The position numbers were made by a program, and so were the translations under genes. From assembly GCA_045596485.1 (NCBI GenBank), contig JAZOCL010000117.1, positions 1 through 13,164 on the forward strand: a stretch of 13,164 nt of DNA, in the 5' to 3' direction. Below are positions 1 to 5,607 of this stretch, piece by piece. Origin of the DNA: SIG440 sp045596485 (GTDB taxonomy: Bacteria > Bacillota > Clostridia > Monoglobales > Monoglobaceae). Below the pieces are notes generated by a model. It was not told where the DNA came from, did no database searches, and was given only the letters and a program-made list of their open reading frames with translations. Each line of letters opens with the position of its first letter. Positions within the stretch are counted from its first letter, which is position 1.

Positions 1-908
1 TTCAAAAAGTTGTCTGATAACAGCTTTTTTATCAGTAAATCTGCATAACCCAAACGCTGAAGCTCATCAAAAAGCTTGCTTAAATCCTGCACTCCCGAAA
101 TCCCCTCGGGAAGTATATCCACACCGTCGAAGTCACAGCCCAGACCAATATTATTTTCTCCGCCGAGAGACAAAATATGTTCAATATGTTCAACAACATT
201 TTTGACAGTGCTTTTACTCTCCGACAAAAAGGGCGGGTAAAGATTTATTCCTATGCATCCTCCGTTTTTTATAATTGCACAAATCTGTTCATCCGAAAGA
301 TTGCGCCTGTGAGGGCATATTTCACGGGCATTTGAATGAGTTGCCGCTATGGGCTTTTTTGAATTTTCAAGCACATCCCAAAAGCCTTTTTCGGAAATAT
401 GTGATACATCAATCAGCATACCCAAAGAATTCATTTCGGATACAACCTTTTTGCCGAAATCTGAAAGTCCCTTTTGGTTTACCTCAATTCCATCGCAAAG
501 CTCATTTGAAAAATTCCAGGTCAGGGTCACTATTCGAACACCTTGATTATAAAAATAATGCAGGTTTTCAAGCTTCCCCTCAAAAGCCTCGCCCCCTTCA
601 ATGCTGAGAAGCGAAGCTATTTTATTTTCTTTATGAGCTTTTTTCACTTCCTTTGTGCTGTTGCAATGACAAATTGAGCTATTGTTTTTCTTAACTTCCT
701 CAAAGTATTTATCAATCAGCTGTCTGCACCTTAAAAATGGCGGCAAAGCGTCCTGTTCTTTGTTTATAAAAGCCGCAAAAACCTGTACATATTTATTTTG
801 CATCTCAATTATCCGTTCAATGTCAACGTGATAAGAATTATGCAGCAAATCTTCGCCAGAATCGGTTATCTTTTGCAGAGTGTCGCAATGTGCATCAAAA
901 ACCGTCAC
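1..908 (-). CDS. Membrane dipeptidase-like zinc peptidase (M19 family), partial
   Basis: This frame is open from a GTG codon at 908 to the left edge (302 codons visible); the C-terminus is outside the window. It begins MTVFDAHCDT, and the binuclear zinc ligands of the renal/membrane dipeptidase family are all present: H7 and D9 (HCD), E104 (SIEGGE), H170 (DVSH) and H191 (ATHSN). The substrate-contacting RRN motif is at 201-203 and the CDFDG segment with the catalytic-type Asp is near 258-262. Family members hydrolyse dipeptides, including some with D-residues; the true substrate cannot be read from sequence. No signal peptide is visible, so it is probably cytoplasmic despite the family name. 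GTG is chosen as start because GGAGG lies 6 bases upstream (915-919), inside the end of yraN, whose stop is one base away. It is therefore probably translated with the rplS operon. Confidence 0.93.
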   Translation of the reverse strand, partial: MTVFDAHCDTLQKITDSGEDLLHNSYHVDIERIIEMQNKYVQVFAAFINKEQDALPPFLRCRQLIDKYFEEVKKNNSSICHCNSTKEVKKAHKENKIASLLSIEGGEAFEGKLENLHYFYNQGVRIVTLTWNFSNELCDGIEVNQKGLSDFGKKVVSEMNSLGMLIDVSHISEKGFWDVLENSKKPIAATHSNAREICPHRRNLSDEQICAIIKNGGCIGINLYPPFLSESKSTVKNVVEHIEHILSLGGENNIGLGCDFDGVDILPEGISGVQDLSKLFDELQRLGYADLLIKKLLSDNFL

Positions 909-909
909 T

Positions 910-1293
910 TCAAACCTCCAAAAAAACCTGTTCAATATGATTTATATTCTCAAGCTCAAAGCCGTCGTCTGTAAACACTCCGAAAACCTCAATAATGTCA
1001 AAACGTATGTTGCAATCAGTGGGATTTTGGGCAATATACCATTTTGCCGCATTAACCATTCGCTGCTTTTTATAATATGTAACAGCCTGTGCAGGTGTTC
1101 CGAACTGAGAGCTGCTTCGGGTTTTCACCTCAACAAACACAAGCTCGTCGCCTTTTTGGGCTATTATATCAATTTCACCCATTTTGTTGCGGTAATTCCT
1201 TTTTAAAATGTTATATTTATTTTTCTTCAGATAGCTTGCAGCAGCATCCTCTCCGCAGACGCCCTGCATTTTGTTAAAAAATCCTTTTTTCAT
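910..1293 (-). CDS. yraN: UPF0102/YraN family putative endonuclease
   Basis: A 127-residue protein of the usual length for the YraN/UPF0102 family. It has the family signature: an N-terminal G-EDAAASYL helix, then GEIDII (39-44) and VFVEVKTR (52-59). Together D42, E55 and K57 form a PD-(D/E)xK-type nuclease core. The family is structurally nuclease-like (resolvase/restriction fold), but its cellular role is not established. It sits one base after the rnhB stop codon (TAG-A-ATG), an arrangement typical of translational coupling; the only purine-rich site is a weak GGG about ten bases upstream. The rnhB-yraN adjacency is common across Firmicutes. Its last codons contain the ribosome binding site of the downstream dipeptidase gene. 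Confidence 0.93.
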   Translation of the reverse strand: MKKGFFNKMQGVCGEDAAASYLKKNKYNILKRNYRNKMGEIDIIAQKGDELVFVEVKTRSSSQFGTPAQAVTYYKKQRMVNAAKWYIAQNPTDCNIRFDIIEVFGVFTDDGFELENINHIEQVFLEV

Positions 1294-1294
1294 T

Positions 1295-1894
1295 CTATTT
1301 TCCCAAAACCTTTTTTGTCATAAAGCTCTTGCGATGAATTTCAAGAACACCGTATTTCTGTATTGCCTCACAATGGGCTTTTGTTCCGTAACCCTTGTGC
1401 TTTGCAAAGCCGTATTCGGGATATTCCTTGTCCAGTTCAACCATAAGCCTGTCACGGCTCACCTTTGCAAGAATCGAAGCGGCAGCAATGGTCTGAGACT
1501 TTGCATCACCCTTCACAACATAACGATAAGGAATGTCAAAAGGGATATTGTCGTTTCCGTCCACAATTACAAAATCAGTAGCTGTTTCAAGATTTTTTAC
1601 CGCATTATGCATTGCAAGTGACGTTGCCTGACGGATGTTAATTTTGTCAATCACGTCAGGAGACGAAAATTCGATTGAATAGGCAACTGCATTTTCAATT
1701 ATAATGTCAAAAAGCTTTTCTCGTTTTTTCTCTGTGAGCTTTTTTGAGTCGTTTATGCCTTCAATAACCAGGTCTTCGGGCAAAATAACTGCAGCGGCAC
1801 AAACAGGTCCCGCAAGAGGACCTCTTCCTGCCTCATCAACTCCTGCAATAAGCCTGTAGCCCTCAGCATATAATGATTTTTCAATTTCTTTCAT
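1295..1894 (-). CDS. rnhB: Ribonuclease HII
   Basis: A 199-residue type 2 RNase H, which cleaves the RNA strand of RNA-DNA hybrids and starts removal of ribonucleotides misincorporated into DNA. Visible signatures are GVDEAGRGPLAGPV (18-31) with the acidic pair D20/E21, VDGN with D112, and SILAKVSRD (140-148) ending in D148; these are the metal-binding carboxylates. The GYGTKAH motif follows near 168-174. The frame is open for 19 more codons upstream, to 1951, but ATG at 1894 is chosen: GGAGG lies 6 bases before it, the homologous region begins there, and the extra upstream codons would run through a perfect hairpin (1922-1949). It follows rbgA by 63 bases and precedes yraN by one, the common rplS-lepB-rbgA-rnhB order. 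Confidence 0.96.
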   Translation of the reverse strand: MKEIEKSLYAEGYRLIAGVDEAGRGPLAGPVCAAAVILPEDLVIEGINDSKKLTEKKREKLFDIIIENAVAYSIEFSSPDVIDKINIRQATSLAMHNAVKNLETATDFVIVDGNDNIPFDIPYRYVVKGDAKSQTIAAASILAKVSRDRLMVELDKEYPEYGFAKHKGYGTKAHCEAIQKYGVLEIHRKSFMTKKVLGK

Positions 1895-1921
1895 AATAAA
1901 CCTCCAAAATATACATAAACA

Positions 1922-1949
1922 GAGCAGATATATTTTCATATATCTGCCC
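1922..1949 (-). other. Intercistronic hairpin with GAAA tetraloop between rbgA and rnhB
   Basis: Read on the coding (minus) strand, GCAGATATAT, loop GAAA, ATATATCTGC forms a perfect 10-bp stem (1924-1947). It extends to 12 bp through a G-U wobble and a G-C pair that exist only in the minus-strand RNA. No T-run follows (TGTTTATG), so it is not a classical terminator. It lies 27 bases upstream of the rnhB start codon. A role in mRNA processing, 3'-end protection or upstream/downstream expression balance is inference. Confidence 0.7.
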
Positions 1950-1957
1950 AAGATGTC

Positions 1958-2806
1958 TTACGGTAATTCCAATGTTATCTTTCCGATTTTTGCAGCCCTG
2001 AATTCATCAAGAACAAGGTTTGCAGCACGCAGGGTATCTATGTTTCCCCCTGATATAATGCAGCCTCGCTTTCTTCCGATAAGCTCAAGAAGCTCAAAAT
2101 CGTCATATGCCTCAAGGTCTTCATCCAGCTTGAACCGCGAAATCAGCATATCGCAATAATTTTTTCGCAAAAAACTGATTAGGTAAAAGGCAAGCTCTTC
2201 TATGTCCATAATTTCATCCTTAATGCCCCCTGTAAATGCAATGCGTCTGCCAACCTCAGGGTCCTCAAACTTGGGCCACAAAATGCCCGGAGTGTCCAGA
2301 AGCTCGTACTTTCCTGCTGTTCTTATCCATTGCTTTGCGGTTGTAACACCGGGGCGGTCGCCTGTTTTTGCTGCAGCTCTGCCCGAAAGACGGTTTATGA
2401 ACGAAGATTTTCCTACATTGGGAATTCCGACAACAAGCATTTTTGTTGCACGTCGCTGAAGCCCCTTTTCTTTGTCACGTTCAAGCTTTTCGGCAAGAAC
2501 TCTTTCAACTGCAGCATCAAAATTCTTTAGACCCTTGCCCGAAAGGCTGTCTGCTGCAATGGTGCATATTCCCTTTTTCTCAAAAAATTTAACCCACAAA
2601 TCGTTTGCCGTAGGGTCCGCAATATCACTTTTGTTAAGAACAAGAACTCTGGGCTTTTTGCCTACAATTCTGTCGATTTCAGGGTTTCGTGATGACAGGG
2701 GAAGTCTGGCATCAACCAGCTCTATTACCACATCAACCAGCTTGAGGTTTTCGGTAATGAGCTTTCGGGTTTTCGCCATATGCCCCGGGAACCATTGTAT
2801 CTGCAT
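1958..2806 (-). CDS. rbgA: Ribosome biogenesis GTPase RbgA (YlqF)
   Basis: A 282-residue circularly permuted GTPase that acts late in 50S subunit assembly. It opens with the family hallmark IQWFPGHMAK (3-12). The GTPase motifs are in permuted order: G4 NKSD (58-61), a G5-like AADS (84-87), G1 GIPNVGKSS (127-135), G2 PGVT (152-155) and G3 DTPG (171-174). The C-terminal about 80 residues form the RNA-binding helical region expected of RbgA. ATG at 2806 follows the lepB stop by only nine bases, and the ribosome binding site overlaps that stop codon (TAGAGG), so translation is coupled. Placement directly after lepB and in the same transcript as L19 matches its role in large-subunit maturation. 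Confidence 0.97.
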   Translation of the reverse strand: MQIQWFPGHMAKTRKLITENLKLVDVVIELVDARLPLSSRNPEIDRIVGKKPRVLVLNKSDIADPTANDLWVKFFEKKGICTIAADSLSGKGLKNFDAAVERVLAEKLERDKEKGLQRRATKMLVVGIPNVGKSSFINRLSGRAAAKTGDRPGVTTAKQWIRTAGKYELLDTPGILWPKFEDPEVGRRIAFTGGIKDEIMDIEELAFYLISFLRKNYCDMLISRFKLDEDLEAYDDFELLELIGRKRGCIISGGNIDTLRAANLVLDEFRAAKIGKITLELP

Positions 2807-2815
2807 ATTTTACCT

Positions 2816-3478
2816 CTATTCTTCAAAGGAATAATCCGTGTTGCCCATATTGTTAAGGGGCCAGAAACGGAACACAGCGTGACCCACAATATCATCTGTG
2901 GAAACAGGTCCAATCTCACGGCTGTCTTTGCTGTTATTGCGGTTGTCACCCATAACAAACACTTCGTCCTCGCCGATAACAATCGGTTTTTCACGGCTGA
3001 AATTGTCATCAAGTATGAGGTCATAAATATACGTCCCCATAAGGTGAGTATTCTCTGCAATATAGGGCTCTTCGATTATCTCGTCATTGATATAGACATC
3101 ACCTGTGACAAAATTAATGAACACAGTATCACCCTCGGTTGCAATAACGCGCTTGATATAAAAAGGCGCACTTGGGTCATCGGTCTCAACAATCACAACG
3201 TCACCCTTTTTAGGTGCATAAAACAGCTTGTTCACATAAAGACGGTCTGCGTGCTGAAGTGTGGGCTCCATTGATTCGCCGTCCACCTTTGCAAGGGTGA
3301 GAACGTAGCTTTTGAGAACAAGAGAAATTACAACGGCAAAAATAATCGCCTTTGCCCATTCCCAAACCTCTTTTTTCCAGTTGAGTCCCTGTTCTTCTTC
3401 AAACTCTTCATCTTCAATTATTTCACTATCAAACACCTCTTCGGTAATTTCTTCATTATTCTTTTCAAAGTCTTCCAT
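2816..3478 (-). CDS. lepB: Signal peptidase I
   Basis: A 220-residue type I signal peptidase (S26) that releases secreted proteins from the outer face of the membrane. An acidic cytoplasmic tail (16 D/E in the first 30 residues) is followed by one membrane segment (about 42-62) and then GESMEPT with nucleophile S69. The general-base lysine is K109 in FYIKRVIA, and GDNRNNSKDSR lies at 177-187. The frame is open to 3535, but ATG at 3478 is chosen because AGGAGG lies about 8 bases upstream and the longer version would translate the intercistronic hairpin at 3506-3535. The acidic tail is longer and more charged than in well-known Gram-positive SipS-type enzymes. It follows rplS by 65 bases, a conserved neighbourhood. 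Confidence 0.96.
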   Translation of the reverse strand: MEDFEKNNEEITEEVFDSEIIEDEEFEEEQGLNWKKEVWEWAKAIIFAVVISLVLKSYVLTLAKVDGESMEPTLQHADRLYVNKLFYAPKKGDVVIVETDDPSAPFYIKRVIATEGDTVFINFVTGDVYINDEIIEEPYIAENTHLMGTYIYDLILDDNFSREKPIVIGEDEVFVMGDNRNNSKDSREIGPVSTDDIVGHAVFRFWPLNNMGNTDYSFEE

Positions 3479-3505
3479 TTTTAACACCCTCCTGCAAATA
3501 GTGAA

Positions 3506-3535
3506 ATGGCAGGTATTTGAAAAAATACCCGCCAT
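3506..3535 (-). other. Intercistronic hairpin between rplS and lepB
   Basis: On the minus-strand RNA ATGGC-G-GGTATTT pairs with AAATACC-T-GCCAT around a four-base loop, giving 13 bp with one G-U wobble. The same DNA as plus-strand RNA would have an A-C mismatch instead, which favours function in the coding-strand transcript. No T-run follows. It sits 8 bases after the rplS stop and about 27 bases before the lepB start, so it could stabilise the abundant rplS message or limit read-through into lepB. That role is inference. Confidence 0.65.
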
Positions 3536-3543
3536 ATGTGTTG

Positions 3544-3885
3544 TTAAATCTTTTCTTTAACTTTTGCAGCCTTACCAACTCTGTCACGGAGATAGTAGAG
3601 CTTAGCGCGTCTAACCTTACCGCGTCTTGAAACCTCTATGCGGTCAATGTTAGGTGAGTTTACGGGGAATGTTCTTTCAACACCAACGCCGTAAGAAAGT
3701 CTTCTTACAGTAAATGTTTCACGAATTCCGCCGTGGTTCTTTTTCATGATTGTTCCTTCGAACATCTGAACTCTTTCTCTGCTTCCTTCTTTTACCTTAA
3801 CATAAACACGAACTGTGTCACCGATGTTAAGCTGGGGAAGATCTGTTCTGATCTGTTCCTGAGTGATCTGGTCTAAAATGTTCAT
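3544..3885 (-). CDS. rplS: 50S ribosomal protein L19
   Basis: A 113-residue protein of normal L19 length. It reads MNILDQITQEQ, then the conserved GDTVRVYVKVKEGSRERVQ, FEGTIMKK, GIRETFTVRRLSYGVGVERTFP and a basic C-terminal RRGKVRRAKLYYLRDRVGKAAKVKEK stretch, split across about residues 86-113. L19 lies at the 30S-50S interface of the ribosome. In many bacteria it is the last gene of rpsP-rimM-trmD-rplS. Here those partners are missing and the gene has its own strong promoter and an approximately 80-base leader. The start ATG is preceded by a purine-rich AAAGGAAG site 15 bases or less after a possible leader ORF. Confidence 0.98.
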   Translation of the reverse strand: MNILDQITQEQIRTDLPQLNIGDTVRVYVKVKEGSRERVQMFEGTIMKKNHGGIRETFTVRRLSYGVGVERTFPVNSPNIDRIEVSRRGKVRRAKLYYLRDRVGKAAKVKEKI

Positions 3886-3967
3886 ATTTTTTCTTCCTTT
3901 CTATTTCAGATATTCATACCATACAGCCTCCAGATAGGCGGTAAGCAGAGGACTACCCATAATTAAC
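3886..3967 (-). promoter_or_regulatory. Structured 5' leader of rplS (candidate L19 autoregulatory leader)
   Basis: The segment between the predicted transcription start (about 3967) and the rplS start codon can fold: on the minus strand TACC-GCCT pairs with AGGC-GGTA (3940-3943/3936-3939 with 3926-3929/3917-3920), leaving a 6-base loop and a 5-base bulge. An internal GGAGG (3927-3931) is partly buried in this stem. An L19 leader that binds the protein and represses it is known from low-GC Gram-positives (Rfam has an L19 leader family). I cannot confirm that this sequence matches that model. Confidence 0.45.
3901..3960 (-). CDS. Possible 19-codon leader ORF upstream of rplS
   Basis: The first ATG (3958-3960) after the predicted transcription start opens a 19-codon frame encoding MGSPLLTAYLEAVWYEYLK, ending with TAG at 3901-3903, immediately before the rplS ribosome binding site. 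The 5' end would be only about 7 bases from the ATG and there is no Shine-Dalgarno site, so translation would be near-leaderless. The WYEY cluster near the end resembles aromatic-rich attenuation peptides, but the ORF also covers the foldable leader, and its codons may simply be RNA structure. I do not recognise a family. Conservation of the frame in relatives would decide it. Confidence 0.25.
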   Translation of the reverse strand: MGSPLLTAYLEAVWYEYLK

Positions 3968-3973
3968 TCAATG

Positions 3974-4030
3974 AGTATAACACACTTTTTTGCAAATTGC
4001 AAGTGTTTTTTCAAAAATTTTAAAAATTTG
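3974..4030 (-). promoter_or_regulatory. Strong sigma-A-type promoter of rplS with A/T-tract upstream element
   Basis: On the minus strand the -35 box is TTGCAA (3997-4002), the spacer is exactly 17 bases, and the -10 box is TATACT (3974-3979) preceded by TG one base away (extended -10). Directly upstream, 4003-4030 is made of alternating A and T tracts, as in UP elements of rRNA and ribosomal-protein promoters. The predicted start is near 3967. Two copies of the palindrome TTGCAA separated by one base (3990-4002) and an ACACTT/AAGTGT inverted repeat (3982-3987/4001-4006) overlap the -35 box and spacer. Confidence 0.82.
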
Positions 4031-4245
4031 CATAATAAATAATTATATGCCGCAGCACTTCCTTTACTTAAAATCTCAATGAAATCACAACCGTGCAGAA
4101 AACAGCTATGTATAAAACAAAGTCTGTGATTTCTTTGATTGTTTTTTCTGTAAATATCTTGAGCTTGTTGGAAAGAAATCAAGCCACATCATCTCAGGAC
4201 GGAAGCCTGCAGATTTTGTGGCTTTATGCTTCAATTCAAATTATG
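4031..4245 (-). other. Structured noncoding region after mgsA; possible 3' UTR RNA or small RNA
   Basis: No convincing gene lies here. The strongest element is a long hairpin at 4181-4224: AAGCCACA pairs with TGTGGCTT (8 bp), then ATCT with AGAT and CAGG with CCTG around a 7-base loop, with only a 2x2 internal loop and one bulged base. Next to it TGATTTCTTT (4127-4136) can pair with AAAGAAATCA (4172-4181), while TGTGATTTC (4125-4133) can instead pair with GAAATCACA (4081-4089); the two options exclude each other. Transcribed from mgsA this would be a 3' UTR ending before the rplS promoter. The class of RNA is not recognised, and no T-run follows the main hairpin. Confidence 0.4.
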
Positions 4246-4258
4246 TTATCTTGAGCTT
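4155..4258. repeat. 12-base direct repeat flanking the mgsA 3' hairpin
   Basis: TATCTTGAGCTT occurs exactly at 4155-4166 and again at 4247-4258, 92 bases apart. The second copy covers the stop codon and last codons of mgsA (minus strand AAGCTCAAGATA). The 4181-4224 hairpin lies between them. A 12-base exact match at this distance is unlikely by chance, so a local duplication or the footprint of an inserted or excised element is possible. Confidence 0.6.
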
Positions 4259-4656
4259 TTGGGGTTGACAATATCACGCCATGCAAGGTCACCGCGTTCA
4301 AGACCTCTTATCATAACCTCAGCTGTTGCGCTGTTAGTTGCAAGAGGAATATTGTGAACATCACACAGTCTGAAAAGTGCCGAAACATCAGGCTCGTGGG
4401 GCTGCGCTGTCAGAGGGTCTCTGAAAAACAGAACCAGGTCAATTTCGTTATAGGCAATTCTGGCACCAATCTGCTGGTCGCCGCCCTGGGGCCCGGATAA
4501 GAATAAATTTACGTTCATCCCGGTTGCTTCAATGATGAGACTTCCCGTTGTGCCTGTAGCACAGAGATTATGCTGACTGAGAATACCTTTGTAGGCAATG
4601 CAAAAATCCACCATCAATTCTTTTTTCTTATCGTGTGCAATCAAAGCTATGTTCAC
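4246..4656 (-). CDS. mgsA: Methylglyoxal synthase
   Basis: A 136-residue enzyme converting dihydroxyacetone phosphate to methylglyoxal and phosphate, a glycolytic bypass used when phosphorylated sugars accumulate. Motifs: ALIAHDKKK near the N-terminus (H8), CATGTTG for phosphate binding (32-38), SGPQGGDQQIGA with the catalytic Asp D60, FFRDP with D80, and PHEPD with H87 and D90. Length fits the compact clostridial type. The start is GTG at 4656, with GGAGG 7 bases upstream (GGGAGGTCAGAAAGTG). It follows minD by 23 bases and is presumably co-transcribed from the minD promoter; mgsA next to min/rod genes is a known clostridial arrangement. The C-terminal residues KSSR and the stop fall inside a 12-base direct repeat. 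Confidence 0.97.
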   Translation of the reverse strand: MNIALIAHDKKKELMVDFCIAYKGILSQHNLCATGTTGSLIIEATGMNVNLFLSGPQGGDQQIGARIAYNEIDLVLFFRDPLTAQPHEPDVSALFRLCDVHNIPLATNSATAEVMIRGLERGDLAWRDIVNPKSSR

Positions 4657-4679
4657 TTTCTGACCTCCCGATTTTTATT

Positions 4680-5477
4680 TTATCGTTTTCTTTTGCCGAA
4701 AACCTTCTTATATCCCTTTAAAAATTTCTTTTCGTCAACGTCCATAAGCGGAACGTGATTTCCGCAGAGTCGTTCCGCAATATTTCTGCAGCCTGCAGCC
4801 GCAATGGAATTTATAGCTCCTACAATGGGATTGCCCCCGTTTGTTGCTGCAAACATTCCCGGGTCTTCGGGAATAATTCCAATCAGGTCTATGTTTAGAA
4901 GCTCCAGAATTTCATCCACACTCATCATCTCACCGCTTTTAACCATATCAGGGCGGATTCTGTTTATAACCACACGGAAGTCTTTGATTCCTCCTGCTTC
5001 AAGAATTCCTGCAACTCTCTCCGCATCACGGATTGCAGAAATCTCAGGGGTGGTGACTATCAAGGCTCTGTCAGCCGGAGATACTGCAGCTTTAAAGCCA
5101 CGATCAATTCCCGAAGGACAGTCAATCAGGACAAAATCATAGTCATCCTTCACTTTGTTGCAAAGAATGTTCATCTGCTCTGCAGAAACGTCATCCTTAT
5201 CCTTTGTTTGCGCTGCAGGAAGAAAAAACAGACCTTCAAAACGTTTGTCTTTTATAACTGCCGTTAAAGGCTCACATTCACCCGAGACAACATCGACAAT
5301 GTCATAAACAATCTTGTTCTCAAGCCCCAGAGCAATGTCCAGATTTCTCAAGCCGATATCAGCATCAATGAGCAAAACCTTTTTCCCCAGCCTCGAAAGG
5401 GCAACACCGAGATTTGCTGTTAATGAGGTTTTTCCTACTCCGCCTTTGCCCGAAGCTATAACAATTACGTCTGACAT
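4680..5477 (-). CDS. minD: Septum site-determining protein MinD
   Basis: A 265-residue Walker-type ATPase. The deviant Walker A KGGVGKT lies at 11-17, LLIDADIGLRNLDIALGLEN near 35-54 is the MinD signature, and the Walker B segment FVLIDCPSG (115-123) contains D119. The C-terminus (249-265, rich in K and R with F/V/L spaced along one face) is the amphipathic membrane-targeting helix. MinD normally dimerises with ATP on the membrane and recruits MinC to block FtsZ rings away from mid-cell. The start is ATG at 5477 with GGAGG 7 bases upstream; a TTG just before it is too close to that site. Oddly, neither minC nor minE flanks it: PBP2 is upstream and mgsA downstream. Confidence 0.96.
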   Translation of the reverse strand: MSDVIVIASGKGGVGKTSLTANLGVALSRLGKKVLLIDADIGLRNLDIALGLENKIVYDIVDVVSGECEPLTAVIKDKRFEGLFFLPAAQTKDKDDVSAEQMNILCNKVKDDYDFVLIDCPSGIDRGFKAAVSPADRALIVTTPEISAIRDAERVAGILEAGGIKDFRVVINRIRPDMVKSGEMMSVDEILELLNIDLIGIIPEDPGMFAATNGGNPIVGAINSIAAAGCRNIAERLCGNHVPLMDVDEKKFLKGYKKVFGKRKR

Positions 5478-5518
5478 CAAAAAACCTCCACATTAATATA
5501 CGAATATCATCCCAAAAC

Positions 5519-5547
5519 ATATTATCACAAATTATGGAAAATGTCAA
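5519..5547 (-). promoter_or_regulatory. Sigma-A-type promoter of minD-mgsA
   Basis: On the minus strand a perfect -35 TTGACA (5542-5547), a 17-base spacer and -10 TAATAT (5519-5524), preceded by TG one base away, form a near-consensus extended promoter. The predicted start near 5511 gives an untranslated leader of about 35 bases before the minD ATG, containing TGGAGG. This separates minD-mgsA from the upstream mre-PBP2 operon. Confidence 0.85.
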
Positions 5548-5565
5548 AATATAATTTGAATTTTG

Positions 5566-5603
5566 TGAAAAAACTTAATGGCATTTTTTGTGCAAAAAAA
5601 CCA
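5566..5603 (-). terminator. Weak terminator-like hairpin after the PBP2 gene
   Basis: On the minus strand TGG-TTTTTT pairs with AAAAAA-(TG bulge)-CCA around the loop GCAC, followed a few bases later by GTTTTTTC. It lies directly after the PBP2 stop codon and before the minD promoter, where a terminator is expected. The stem is nearly all A-T, so efficiency is doubtful and it may only attenuate. Confidence 0.3.
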
Positions 5604-5607
5604 ATGC

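Noticed and set aside
275..607. Plus-strand ORF of 110 codons at the left end
   Set aside because: It is antisense to the M19 dipeptidase frame, which has all the zinc ligands.
1895..1951. N-terminal extension of rnhB by 19 codons
   Set aside because: It crosses a perfect RNA hairpin and lacks its own ribosome binding site; the ATG at 1894 has GGAGG at 6 bases.
3479..3535. N-terminal extension of lepB by 19 codons
   Set aside because: It would translate the intercistronic hairpin and the AGGAGG site itself, and the added residues do not resemble a signal peptidase tail; the ATG at 3478 has the well-spaced site.
3901..4182. 93-codon minus-strand ORF between mgsA and rplS
   Set aside because: It runs through the rplS promoter, the upstream A/T tracts and the leader, has no ribosome binding site at its start and no recognisable domain. 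Only its last 19 codons, downstream of the predicted transcription start, were kept as a weak candidate.
4181..4224. SRP RNA, guanidine-II riboswitch or terminator identity for the mgsA 3' hairpin
   Set aside because: The conserved SRP apical sequence is absent, only one hairpin with an ACGG loop exists where two would be needed, and no T-run follows the stem.
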